45,544 nucleotides of DNA from Seminavis robusta (lineage: Eukaryota > Bacillariophyta > Bacillariophyceae > Naviculales > Naviculaceae). Under the pieces are notes generated by a model. The model saw nothing but the letters and a program-made list of their open reading frames with translations. It was not told the DNA's origin and did not search any database. Shown in pieces: positions 10,223 through 20,589 of the stretch. Made by a program: the position numbers and the translations under genes. Location: the NCBI GenBank assembly GCA_903772945.1, contig CAICTM010000848.1:1-45544 (forward strand). Reading direction: 5' to 3'. Each line of letters opens with the position of its first letter. Positions within the stretch are counted from its first letter, which is position 1.

Positions 10223-12332
10223 ATGGTTAATGTAGCCATTGTGGGAGCAGGAGCCGCTGGTCTTCAGGCAGCATTGACATTGCAGAATGCTGGGATGACT
10301 TTTCAGATCTTGGAGGCAGATTCGAGTGAGTTCACGATAGTAACGGTGATTCTCGATTGGTGGTTGTGACGTTGTGACAAAGTAATTAATCACCCCCCTT
10401 CCTGTCCTACGGTTGTACTGTACAGAACTTGGTGGTCGTCTTCAAAAACGAGAGGGGTTTGCGGATTTCCCCATTGATGTTGGTGGTGAATGGATTCATG
10501 TCAATCCCAGCATTTTGAATGATCTTGCAGGACAGACAGTCACCAATACCATCAACACAGTAGCCTATCTTACGGAATATGATGAATATGAAGAAGGTTC
10601 CTGGAATACCTTACCATATCAAAACCAAGATTACAAGTTCGTGGGATATACATGGGCAGACTTTTTCAATGATCATGTTGCCAATTCTGGTGTCAAGGAC
10701 AGCATTGTCTACAACTGCAATGTAAATGCGATCGACTATTCCAGCTCTCCGGTTACACTTGGTTGCACAAGTGGCTCTACTTATACAGCCGATCATGTCA
10801 TTGTCACAGTGTCTACAAAAGTTCTTCAAGACAACGACATATCCTTTACACCTACCATCCCTTCCAATGTGCGGAGTGCCATTGACAAGTACATTCTCAT
10901 GGATGGTCTCAAAGCATTCCTTAAGTTCACATCCACATTTTATCGTCAAGGCTTTTCTCGAGCTGTTGATTCTCAGGGTGTAACCTATGGGGACAGATAC
11001 TTCTATGACATTACCTTTGGACAATCATCTTCTGAGCATGTCATGGGCTCGCTCGCGGTTGGACAGCCAGCATCCTCGTATGTCAGTCAATCTGAACAGC
11101 AAGTCCTCAAGTCCATCTTGGTGCAGCTTGATGAGCTCTACAACAACCAAGCAACGCCGGCCTATATTGATGGATTTGTCCAGAATTGGAACAATCAGCC
11201 CTACGTTCGTGGGGCCTACACTCATTTGGGGGATAGGGACTATGAATCCGCCATCACTACGATGCGAACTTCGTTAGGAGATGGCAAGGTTTACTTTGCT
11301 GGAGAAGCCATTCCAGCAGACAATTATGAATGGGGATTTGCCCATGAAGCTGCCAAATCGGGACGCTCAGCGGCCAACAAGATTATCAGTGCCAACGGTG
11401 GAACGACAGAGGCGCCGTCTCCGTCTCCAGATCCGTCCTGCTTTTCAAAACAGGCCACCGTCAAAGTCCGCGACCGAGAAGGTCCAACACCGATGACACG
11501 TCTTGCACGAGGAGATTGGGTATTGGTGGATGCCACAACCAACAAATACGAGCCAATCTACGCCTTTGCGCATTGGAATGAAGACAAGCAGTCAGAGTTC
11601 CTGCAGCTTACTACTAGCAGTGGCAGCAAGCTGGAGCTTACGGGAGATCACATGGTCTTTGTAGTTGGACGGCACCACCCCGTTCCGGCACGGTCAGTGC
11701 AAGTAGGGGATCTCTTGGTGTCTGGTGGGAGCAATGACACGTACGACACTGATTTGGACCTGTCAGGAGGTCTTGTGACTATGATTCAAACAGTGCGCAG
11801 GACGGGGATCTACGCACCATTGACTCCTTCTGGAGCTTTGGTGGTGGATGGTATATTGGCTTCATCTTATGTGGCATTACAACAAGAGAGTCTCGAGTTT
11901 GTCCAATGGCACGATGGCACCACAATCCCTCTTCTTTCCCAGCAACGCCTGGCCCATTGGGGTTTGGCTCCATTCCGCATGATTTGTACCACACAACTTT
12001 TGACGACGACTGCTGCAGCAAGTACTCTTTGCGATGCCAGTGCTGACAACCATGGCATGCCGGCCTATGTGAGGATGGGGCTGCAGCTCAGTCAGTGGGC
12101 AGACCAGCAAAGCAAATGGACGCAAGTGCTCCTAATCTTTCCCCTCTTCTTGATTCTTTTGGGTATTCTTGCTTCCGCAGAAGTGCCGTGGTATCTGGGG
12201 GTCCCTGGCTTGGTGACGTTGGTGACTCTTCTTTATGTGCATCTTGTTGCCAAACATTGCAATGTATCCTTTTCTGTGCAAAGGAGCAAGTCAGCTCTTT
12301 GCTTTCATCGAATACTCAAAGCGAAAAAGTAG
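10223..12332 (+). CDS. Flavin amine oxidase fused to a hedgehog-type Hint (hog) domain and C-terminal membrane helices
   Basis: Exons 10223-10325 and 10426-12332 (100-nt GT-AG intron) encode 669 residues. Residues 1-365 form a flavin amine oxidase: dinucleotide-binding VAIVGAGAAGLQAA at the N-terminus, LGGRLQ formed across the splice, GGEWIH, and the C-terminal FAD motif VYFAGEA with GFAHEAAKSGR. After a Ser/Pro-rich linker, residues 373 to about 560 match the Hint domain of hedgehog proteins: CFSKQATVKV at the start (candidate nucleophile C373), RLARGDWVLV, the TxxH block TGDH (T440, H443), a YAPLTPSGALVVDGILASSY block and HWGLAPFR. Residues 602-645 are two hydrophobic stretches. Hint domains cleave their own N-terminal peptide bond, so the oxidase may be released or modified. 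The substrate is unknown (polyamine or other amine). No signal peptide is visible. The ATG is the first after an in-frame stop at 10214. Confidence 0.88.
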
Positions 12333-12642
12333 GCTCTAAGTTGGTCACATTTTCAAACTACACAACCTAACTGGCTAGCCATATAAGTAAAGGATCAATA
12401 GTGACGGTACACACAAATGACCGTGTTACCAATACTGAGCCGATCCTGATTGTGCTCCACGGTACTGGAGTCTCTTCCAGCTTGCGATTGGTAACCGTTG
12501 CATTGAACTATAGCATCAGCTACGACTGCCCACGGATCACGCTTTTGGTGAGTACGTTAACTTTTCTTCCAAGGCCCGCGAAATAAATCGTGTGGATGGA
12601 AATCGTTTGTTATTCTAGGAACCATCTATCAAGTACTGTAGT

Positions 12643-13425
12643 CTAATTCCACAGACGGGGCATGGACTCTCGCAGACTGGCACCGACTTTTCGCTCCACG
12701 ACGGCATCGAATTGTGCCAGATCCTCTTGGGTGCGACCTTCCTTGTGAAGCGTGGCACTGGTGACAAACACCGTGGCCATTCCAAGCTCTTTGCCCGCCA
12801 GTAGATTTTTGAAGGAATCTTCAAAATAACAAATGCGATGAGGTGGTACTACTACTGGAGGCTGAAGGAACTCGAGTACTTTGTCAAATGCCGCTCGTTC
12901 TGGTTTGCACACGTCATTTCCCATAAAGTCACTGCCTAATACGGCTTCGAACTGATCGGCGACTCCCAGCAATTGTAGAATTTCGTGGGCGCTGGTTTCG
13001 GGTGCATTGGTAAAGATGATTTTGCGTTGCGGTAAGGATTGCAAAAAGGATCGTAGCTCTGGATCCGGCTGTTGTATAAATTGAGCGGCACCTTTTCGGA
13101 TAAAGGTATCATAGGCTGTCCCGTCAAACTCGTATCCCTCTCCCATCAATCCTCTCTTGGTGAGATTATACTTGGCAAATATCGGTGTCCAAACTTGCTG
13201 TGCCTGTTCGATGGAATGAATGGCATCAAACTTGCCACCTTTGGCTTCCACCATGAACTTGAAAATGTTGGCATGGATGTGATCTTCGTAGCCGCAGGCA
13301 TGATCGTACAGAGTCCCATCCAAATCGAACAATAGCAGGTCAAAGGGACCAGAAGAAGAAGAAGAAGGCTGATCCGTGTGGTTGTTAACGTTGTTGGACA
13401 TTGGGTATCTATACCGATACTTCAA
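12643..13425 (-). CDS. HAD-superfamily hydrolase, pyrimidine 5'-nucleotidase (Sdt1/Phm8) type
   Basis: A single-exon frame of 260 residues. HAD motif I is LLFDLDGTLYD (nucleophile D34, D36), motif II is IIFTNAPE (T139), motif III includes K174 in VCKPE, and motif IV is CYFEDSFKNL (E202, D203). A helical cap lies between motifs I and II, as in class I HAD enzymes. FDLDGTLY followed by a cap, TNA and FEDS is typical of the yeast Sdt1/Phm8-like nucleotidases, which dephosphorylate nucleoside monophosphates; substrate assignment from motifs alone is uncertain. The N-terminal 25 residues are Asn/Ser-rich and unconserved in appearance. A second methionine (residue 9, 13401-13399) is an equally plausible start. 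The gene is convergent with the amine oxidase-Hint gene. Confidence 0.85.
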   Translation of the reverse strand: MKYRYRYPMSNNVNNHTDQPSSSSSGPFDLLLFDLDGTLYDHACGYEDHIHANIFKFMVEAKGGKFDAIHSIEQAQQVWTPIFAKYNLTKRGLMGEGYEFDGTAYDTFIRKGAAQFIQQPDPELRSFLQSLPQRKIIFTNAPETSAHEILQLLGVADQFEAVLGSDFMGNDVCKPERAAFDKVLEFLQPPVVVPPHRICYFEDSFKNLLAGKELGMATVFVTSATLHKEGRTQEDLAQFDAVVERKVGASLRESMPRLWN

Positions 13426-14839
13426 TCCAATAATATAATAACGGCAGAGACTGACGAACTAACTCCCACTTCTGTTGGGGTTCGTTCGATGGCTGCGTTC
13501 GTTCTTGCAAACACACTCTCCTTTTTGGATCGGACCACACGTGTAGTCTAGCTAGCTTCGTCCAAGGATCCGAGAAGCCAAGGGAGGATCTTGTGGGATA
13601 TCTTTGGGAGCTGCCTCGATCAAGTGCATCCAACAGATCGCAATGCTCCTCATTATTTTTGTGAGCCCTCTAAATTTAGCAGTGTCACCAGTTCGGTATG
13701 CCGCAGATAACCGCAACTTCCAATGACGAACGTACCACTCGCGTTCCTGAAGGAGGAAAGATCCACCTAGATCTTTCTCGAAACTACATGGATCCTAAGT
13801 ATTTATACCTCAAACATAAGATCATTCGGTTTGGTAAAAGGGATTCGATTGATTCAGAAATAAATGTGAAGATTGTAAGGGCATTCAGATTTCTCTACGC
13901 ACTCTCAGACTTCCTTATGTGCAATAATGAATGAATACCATTAGTATGTAAGCACTCAGAAGATTATTTGAATGTCAAGTGAAAACTGGCGAAAACCTGT
14001 CTCCCTTTGTTCTCTACTAGCTAGAAGCTCTGCAGGACAACGAGCTACCCAATGGTGCATCTTGAAGACTCTTCTTCTGCTTCCACAAGCCAATAATTCA
14101 CTCAATAACCTTCTATGCCCACTAAGCCTGACAGGTATTGGGCAACAGGGTGTTGGATACACTGAAATGGGATCTTTGGAACAGAAGTTCAGTTGTTTCT
14201 CAAGATACATGTACTCGCTAGCACACTGTGACTGGCCTGGCCAGAATATCAATGTCGTTATCTTATCCATGGGGAGTCAGCGTAGTTGTCCCAGCTTTCT
14301 GCTTGCATGGAAGTTTCACCTTAACTTCCGTGTTTCGGTGCTTCCCTCGGACATTTAGGGCTCTAGTCATGAAGTGCTCATTGACATGTTCCTTCCCGTT
14401 TCACTGAATCTTCATTCTTTTGGTGCCTGTTTTGTCGGCGGCAGCTGCCATAAAATTTTCAAGAGTGGGAAACCCGAAGCCCAAGGATCCAGACCTTGTG
14501 TTGCGAGATTCCGCAGGACTGAACCGCATTGTTGTGGGAGAATAAGGCAGGCCCAAAACCAGCAGTTCAAGGCCATCTCGCGGCACCAACAAACAACCAA
14601 CAAACAGCAACAGAGTTTGCAGTGCAAAACGAGAAGCCAGCAAACAACCTTGTTTCAGGAAGTTCAAGTCAATAGTTTTGTTCCCAACACATGGCATACC
14701 GTACCCGCAGAATAGAATTCAATAGAATCCCAGTTCAACTAACCGAGCAAGAAGCAAACCGAAAGGTGGGCGTTGGTCTCACAAACTCACAATCGACCCA
14801 TCAGCTCAAAACAGAACAATCATATTCTATATATCTACC
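13426..14839. other. Intergenic, no supported gene
   Basis: About 1.4 kb between two divergently transcribed genes (nucleotidase on minus, kinase on plus), so it probably carries both promoters. Short frames such as 13698-13934 (78 codons, containing GGKIHLDLSRNYMDPKYLY) and 13972-14358 show no recognised family, and an equally long frame lies on the opposite strand at 13956-14270. I see no repeat structure. Confidence 0.4.
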
Positions 14840-17800
14840 ATGGGCAACGAATCCACTATGAGTACAGCCACCACGCCGCTACTGCACCATGCGCCACAGA
14901 CTCCCAAGCATCCACCATCACCTCCCACCACCACCAAGCCACTGGACAGTCCAGCTTCCGAGCATTCTTCTTCAGACGATGACGACGACGACGACGACAT
15001 GCCTCCATTGACCGAGACTACTCGAAGCAGTGTCATGTCCAGTCCTCCCCAGCACAGAGGAATGTTGAGTAATCGAAGTGAAGCCACGTCGACGTCGGTG
15101 GGAACGGGAGGAAGCTCTGGTGTCCGAGCGGCCAGTTTGGCAGAGAATCTCATGAGGACACAGCAGAGAAATCCCATGGACATTTACAAGCTCGTCAGTG
15201 TCCTTGGCGAAGGATCCATGGTGAGTTCAGTCTTGCTAGATCTCTATATAGTATACCCTTTGCATCATCCTGATCAGATCTTACCCTATAGATACCACCT
15301 CTTATCTCGTGCTACCTTTCAAAATGTCCAACACAGGGCTCGGTTTGCAAAGTCCGCAAACGTTCGTCTGCCGTGGGAGGATCGGCACGTCCCGACTTTG
15401 TGCAGAGATCCATGAGTTATGGTGACGAGGAACACGAAGAAAACCTCGAGCCGTGCTGTTTCACCCTCCCCCTCATTGGACAACTCATTCACAAGATGAT
15501 ACCCCGCAAACAAAAAGCCAGCACTATTAATAACAAACGACCATCCTCTGCTGAGGACTATTATTACGATAGTGCACGATCCGAACTCACTTCCAGTGGT
15601 GGCAGTGACTACTACAGTTGCAAGGATGTCTGCTCCTCCCCATCCCAGCAGAACCATCCTCGCAGGCTCTCCTCGTCCATGATCACCTTCAACAACAACT
15701 CCAAGAATGGCACTCGGAGACAGCATGAATACGCACTAAAATCCATTCATCTAGACATGTGTGCCAACACACAGCTTCAAAAAGAACTCATCCACGAAGG
15801 TAAGCAATGTATGCATGCTGGCTCGTAGCGTTTTGTCATTGCTTCTTTGGTGGCGTGTGACTGACTCATGTCCCGTCTTCCTTCATGTCCCGTCTTCCTT
15901 CAGTCTCCATTTTGCGAGAGATTGATCATCCTCATATTGCACGGGCCATTGAAACCTTTGACTTTCAGGGAAGACTCTACATTTGCCTAGAGCTGTGTTC
16001 CGGAGGTGACCTGTACTCGAGAGATCCTTACACGGAACTGGAAGCAGCCAATATCGTTTCAGGAGTCCTCAGTGCTGTCTCGTACTTGCACTCCAAAGGC
16101 ATCATTCATCGCGACTTGAAATTTGAGAACATTAGTAAGTTCCGTCAAATCGACCGTCTTTTGGTCGTGATCAAGGGAGGGAAAAGCCACTCCTTTTTAC
16201 TGCCCCATCCATCAGGCAAGGCCTAATGCAAGTGTGCATGTCTGTCTTTTTCTGTTTTACTACAGTGTTTGCCGACAAACGACAGGATGCGGAAGTCAAG
16301 CTCATCGACTTTGGTCTCTCGCAAAAGTTTGCCAGCCAAGAGGAACACATGTCCGATGCTGTGGGAACCGTCTACACGATGGCTCCCGAACTGCTCGCGG
16401 GACATTACAACTCCAAAGCTGATGTTTGGTCGATTGGTGTCATCTCGTACATGTTGATGAGTAGCAGCATGCCATTCTTTGGCAAGACACGCTATCAGGT
16501 CATGAAACAAATCTGCAAAGGCAAAGTCAAGTTCGCCTCACGCAAATGGAAGAAAGTGTCCAAGTATGGCAAGGGATTTGTCTTGCATTTGCTAGAGAGT
16601 GACCCACAGGAACGTCCATCGGCAGATCGTGCCTTGAAGTATTGTCAAAGATGGATTCGACGCTTGGAGGAAGAAGAGACAGAGCGCATCCTGCAGGAAG
16701 GAGGTTTGCCAGCCGAAAGCTATTCGTCTCAAGATTCACGAAAGGTTTGTTGGAGTTCTTCCAAGCACGGTAGTTTCCGTGATGGAAGCCATGACATTGA
16801 GATGATGGATCGCATCCAGGCGAGCATCCAAGCCTTTGCACAATACAATACACTGAAGAGGCTGGCACTCATGGTCATTGCCTACAAGAGCACGGCATCG
16901 GAGATTGGATGGCTTCGCAGCACCTTCAATCAGTTCGACCTGCTCCACAATGGTGAAATTAGTCTTGGAGAATTCACGCAGGCCTTGTCAGATGTCTACG
17001 ACTACAGCGACGAAGAAATGGAAGCCCTGTTCGAGGCCATGGACGTCGATGGAACTGGCAGCGTCCATTACACAGAATTTTTGGCTGCGACCATTGAAGC
17101 CCACGGATTCATTGACGAAGACCGCATTGCGGATGCCTTTGATCGCATTGATTGCGACGACAGTGGCTTCATTACCATTCAGAATTGTAAGTTTGCATTA
17201 ATCTTTTGCAAATCCATTTGTCAAGATTCAATTCCTTACACTCATCTCTCGCTTTGACTTGCTTGACTCTTGCATATCAGTGCGCGACTTTCTTGGGGAC
17301 GATGTCCCGCAGTCTTATCTGGAAGCCATCATCGACGATGCGGATAGGCTAAGAGATAAACGGTGAGTATACTATACTGCAATCTCTATGGTGCTGTTTT
17401 GGTTCTGTTTCGTACTTGAAGCTCACACTTTTGGTCATCACGGCTTCTGCCTCGTCTTTTTTCTTCTTTCTCAAGAATATCCTATGATGAGTTCCTTCAG
17501 CTTTGGGATCCATCATGCGATGCCACTCTTCGTGATGCCAAAAGAGAAGTCGCAGAGAGAAGAACCAGACGATCAGAGTCTTTGCTCCTTTCTTTGTCGC
17601 GAGAGGGCTCAATCTTGTCGGACAGCGACGATGACGACGAGGATGACGACGGACACGACAATCCCGCAGCGGAACAGCATCAACCCAAGCAACTGCCTGC
17701 GATCGATCGGGAGGCCACGGAGGAGGCTATGTTAAGAGTTGTCGACAAAACCCCAGTGATAAGCAACGTGAGGAACATGAGAGCCCACGAGTATCGTGCA

Positions 17801-17851
17801 ATCGAGTTTTTCAGCCAACGAAAGGCCCTGTCATTGCGGAATTGGTACTGA
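14840..17851 (+). CDS. Calcium-dependent protein kinase (CDPK) with N-lobe insertion, 6 exons
   Basis: Exons 14840-15220, 15337-15799, 15904-16134, 16266-17186, 17281-17362 and 17476-17851 join in frame to 817 residues; all introns are GT-AG. The N-terminus MGNEST fits an N-myristoylation motif (G2, T6), suggesting membrane attachment. The Ser/Thr kinase starts near residue 114: Gly loop LGEGSMGSV (G123-V130, split by intron 1), ATP lysine in YALKS (K262), helix-C Glu about 281, catalytic HRDLKFEN (D352), DFG (D373), and MAPELL. Four EF-hand-like loops follow: 583-594, 618-629 (DVDGTGSVHYTE, canonical), 654-665 (ends in N) and about 684-698 (too long). The gene therefore has CDPK architecture, acting as a Ca2+-triggered kinase. 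An insertion of roughly 115 residues, Ser/Asn/basic-rich, separates the Gly loop from K262. The C-terminus is highly acidic around SDSDDDDEDDD. Confidence 0.9.
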
Positions 17852-18959
17852 GCTTGCACAGCTGCTCGCACCTAGCCGTTGGCCGCCAGCTAACGGGAGA
17901 CTGGCGTGAATGTACATTGCACACTTCGCTTGCTTAAATGCCTTTTCCACACCCAAAGAAAGTGAAGATGGACGCCGCAAAAAACAAACAGTTCAGTAAT
18001 GCATTTTCTTGAATAAATTTTGATTTGGTTTTGTTGAGATGTGAACATGCTGGTAGTACTTCTATTTTCTTCTGTTGATTGATTCGATTCGTCCTGTCCC
18101 TGGAATCCACGGCGAAAGAGTTCAAGGCAACCCGACCAAAGAAAACCAGGAGTGTGCGAATTGAGAGAAATCCTTGCTGTGTTTGCTCTAGGTGCTTATG
18201 TGCTTTCATGAGCGGTATCATTCGTCGTCACAAATGTGCAATCTACTGTGGCTGGCGAGCAGCAGTCCAAGGTTGGATCCCGAGTGGATTCTCGTCTTGG
18301 CGCCAGTCAGTGCTGTCGGCGTCGAATGGAGAGCGAAAGGTTGAACAGATTTACCATTGAAGGACGGGAATCGAATCGTGACACTAGTACCATCTATGTT
18401 GCAAGATTGTTTCGAACGTCGAAAAGAAGTCCGGGGTCGAGCGAGGACGCTTGGCACCAGCGTCAACACTAACAACAAGCGTGCATTCTGTGTGCTGGCG
18501 TCGTCCACTCCCTCTCTCAGAAGAATCATGACACCCGAAATCAATCGAAGGCCCCAAATCACTACCACATTTCCGCCACAGGCAACCTGTGTGCCCCTTG
18601 CTTTGTCTGCCACATCATTGGCACCGACGTCTTCACGCCCACGCCAAACTTCAACGGATCTGACAAGTGCCAACATCCCATCTATCTTGAAACCAGCCTT
18701 CGTCTGGAACGATAATAACGCCACTCGAATGTGCCCACTCCAGCTAAGCGTTGCACAACTTGACGTGGCGCCTGGTTCTGAAGTCCCAGTACAGAATCGA
18801 CCTGACGTTTTGCTGCCAAAAAAAACATCCAACCGAATTTCAAAGCAAGATGCAAGGCGATGCAAATAGATTTGAACCATCATCATCTGGTGTAGTCACG
18901 TTGACACCAAGGTCCCGGCTTGATTGTGTTGGTTGTTGAACTATCAGTGGTGTCTCTAT
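17852..18959. other. Intergenic region with overlapping opposing open frames of unknown status
   Basis: Two long frames overlap here on opposite strands: 18357-18869 (+, 170 codons) and 18886-18218 (-, 222 codons). Neither shows a domain, signal peptide or codon pattern that lets me choose, and no family is recognised. One of them may be a real gene, or the frames may be chance. The first 150 bases are probably the kinase 3' UTR. Confidence 0.35.
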
Positions 18960-19931
18960 CTACAAGGAGAATGCAGCTTCGTTGGCATATCTTCGCTCCA
19001 GAGCTACTGTGAGCTTACCCAAGATTCTTCTGTTGGCCACTTCCATGTTGGGAGTGAGGTATAGAGTGTCCAACCGTCCCAATTCTGTGGCACAACCAAA
19101 CTCATAGTTTCTGTGAAACTCTGGTGGAGATATTCTCTTGACCATGGACATGAGCACATTGAGGCATACACCACTGTTAAAGCAATTGACACTGTGCCAA
19201 AGCATGGGATAGGCAGATGCCATCTCCTGGAACAGCTTTGTGAAGAGTCGTAGGTTCAGATTGGTTTTCCAGTCAAAGCCATCACATTCCATAAGAAGAA
19301 ATGCACCGTTTCGAATGGCGCAAAAGTCTGGGTTGAGTCCATTTTGTAAATAGTAAATTGCAGCTAACCAAGTTTCCACAGCTCCAGGTGTCGACAACAA
19401 CTTGGCATTATAGAATTTTGCCACATCGATAACTTTCACATAATGCCCAGTGGCATAGTTGAAGGAAAAGGACAATGAAAAGCCAGGGAGGAGCTTGATG
19501 AATTCACGAACAAAAAAACATCCTCTTGAGGTAGTCTCCGTAATTCCATATTCCTGCCGGAATGCCTGCAGATGACGTGCCCTATCCAGAACATTGTCAA
19601 TGTCCTGACCTTTTTCAATCAGAGCCAACTGGACATACCAAAAGTCAGAGAGGTTGGTGATCTCAGAGTCCTTTTCAATAGCCTCTTTGACTGTGCGAGC
19701 CCATCGTCGTTCATCCTGTGACAGCTCCATCCGGCCGGCATCAGACGGACCCAATGGATGCATCTGAGGTTGATTCAGGACATTGGCACGATCGTCAATA
19801 TCCTGGTTATCAACTGGAAGATCAGCATCATCACCTCCTGCGTCGTCTGGCCCAGCAATTGCCTCTGGCTCGGGAGGACCTGCTGCTTCTGGTTGATCAA
19901 CAGCAGCAGCAACAAGGTCGTGTCGTTCCAT
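18960..19931 (-). CDS. CRAL-TRIO (Sec14-like) domain protein
   Basis: A single-exon frame of 323 residues. Residues 1-65 are Ala/Asp/Pro-rich and look disordered. A helical region (about 70-130: DERRWARTVKEAIEKDSEI, then LDRARHLQAFRQEYGI) resembles the CRAL-TRIO N-terminal helices. A Sec14-like lipid-binding fold follows, with HYVKVIDVAKFYNAK, NGAFLLMECDGFDWKTNLNL, LFQEMASAYPMLWHSVNCFN and a C-terminal LMSMVKRISPPEF. Such proteins bind or transfer small hydrophobic ligands such as phosphoinositides or tocopherol. The ligand cannot be told from the sequence. No signal peptide is present, so a cytosolic or peripheral membrane location is likely. The copia element at 20219 sits 290 bp upstream of the start codon and could affect expression. 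Confidence 0.72.
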   Translation of the reverse strand: MERHDLVAAAVDQPEAAGPPEPEAIAGPDDAGGDDADLPVDNQDIDDRANVLNQPQMHPLGPSDAGRMELSQDERRWARTVKEAIEKDSEITNLSDFWYVQLALIEKGQDIDNVLDRARHLQAFRQEYGITETTSRGCFFVREFIKLLPGFSLSFSFNYATGHYVKVIDVAKFYNAKLLSTPGAVETWLAAIYYLQNGLNPDFCAIRNGAFLLMECDGFDWKTNLNLRLFTKLFQEMASAYPMLWHSVNCFNSGVCLNVLMSMVKRISPPEFHRNYEFGCATELGRLDTLYLTPNMEVANRRILGKLTVALERRYANEAAFSL

Positions 19932-20218
19932 GAAAAAGATTCCGCTTAGAAGTGATGAGTGCTTGCTAGCTAGCTACTCGACTTCTCGTTTTGTTGAGTG
20001 ATGTACCAATTGCCTTGTCTCCTTCTTATCTCCGGCTTCAGTACTGAGTATTGCTCCCCTTTCACGTCCACCCAAAGAGGTTACTATGGGGCTCCAGAGA
20101 GAGGATGAGTGTAAGGGGTAAGGACGGATGCAAGCCATGGAGAGAGCCAAGCCAGCAGACCGGCAGCACAAAGGAAGAATGAAAGGAAGCAAGGAAGGAG
20201 GCTGGAGGAGCTTCAAGG

Positions 20219-20487
20219 TGTTGATCTGGCACTAGGGACCCTTAAGTCTTTAGGTCCCAGGCCATATCACAACCACTATAATGATGTCAGCAAGCCCACT
20301 AGATGCTCACCCTGCTTGCCCAAGGACAAGTAGGGTTCCAATACCGTTAGAGACTGTTAGAGTTGGCACTCCCCAGCTGGGCCTGTGTGATCCAGTATGG
20401 GACATCCACCTAGATTCTAGCAGCTCATAATTGTTAATAACAAACTTTAACTAACAATTCTTCACTAGGCTCCAGCCTGGATCAACA
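20219..20487 (+). repeat. 5' LTR of the copia element
   Basis: 269 bp, TG...CA ends with the 8-bp terminal inverted repeat TGTTGATC/GATCAACA. It contains ATTGTTAATAAC (20430-20441), whose exact reverse complement GTTATTAACAAT starts immediately after the LTR (20488-20499), so the junction could fold into a hairpin around the primer-binding region. Confidence 0.95.
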
Positions 20488-20589
20488 GTTATTAACAATC
20501 TAACTGAACCGACGACCTCTCACCGACAACAGTGAGAGCAACAACCAAAGCTTTCGCTCCGAGTTGCCGTCCACCCCAACCATCCGACA

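Noticed and set aside
10611..11024. Minus-strand frame of 137 codons inside the amine oxidase
   Set aside because: Antisense shadow of the FAD enzyme; no family features.
18360..18400. tRNA-like T-loop (GATTCGAATCCC) on the minus strand
   Set aside because: The flanking bases do not form a 5-bp T-stem and no D- or anticodon arm or acceptor stem is present.
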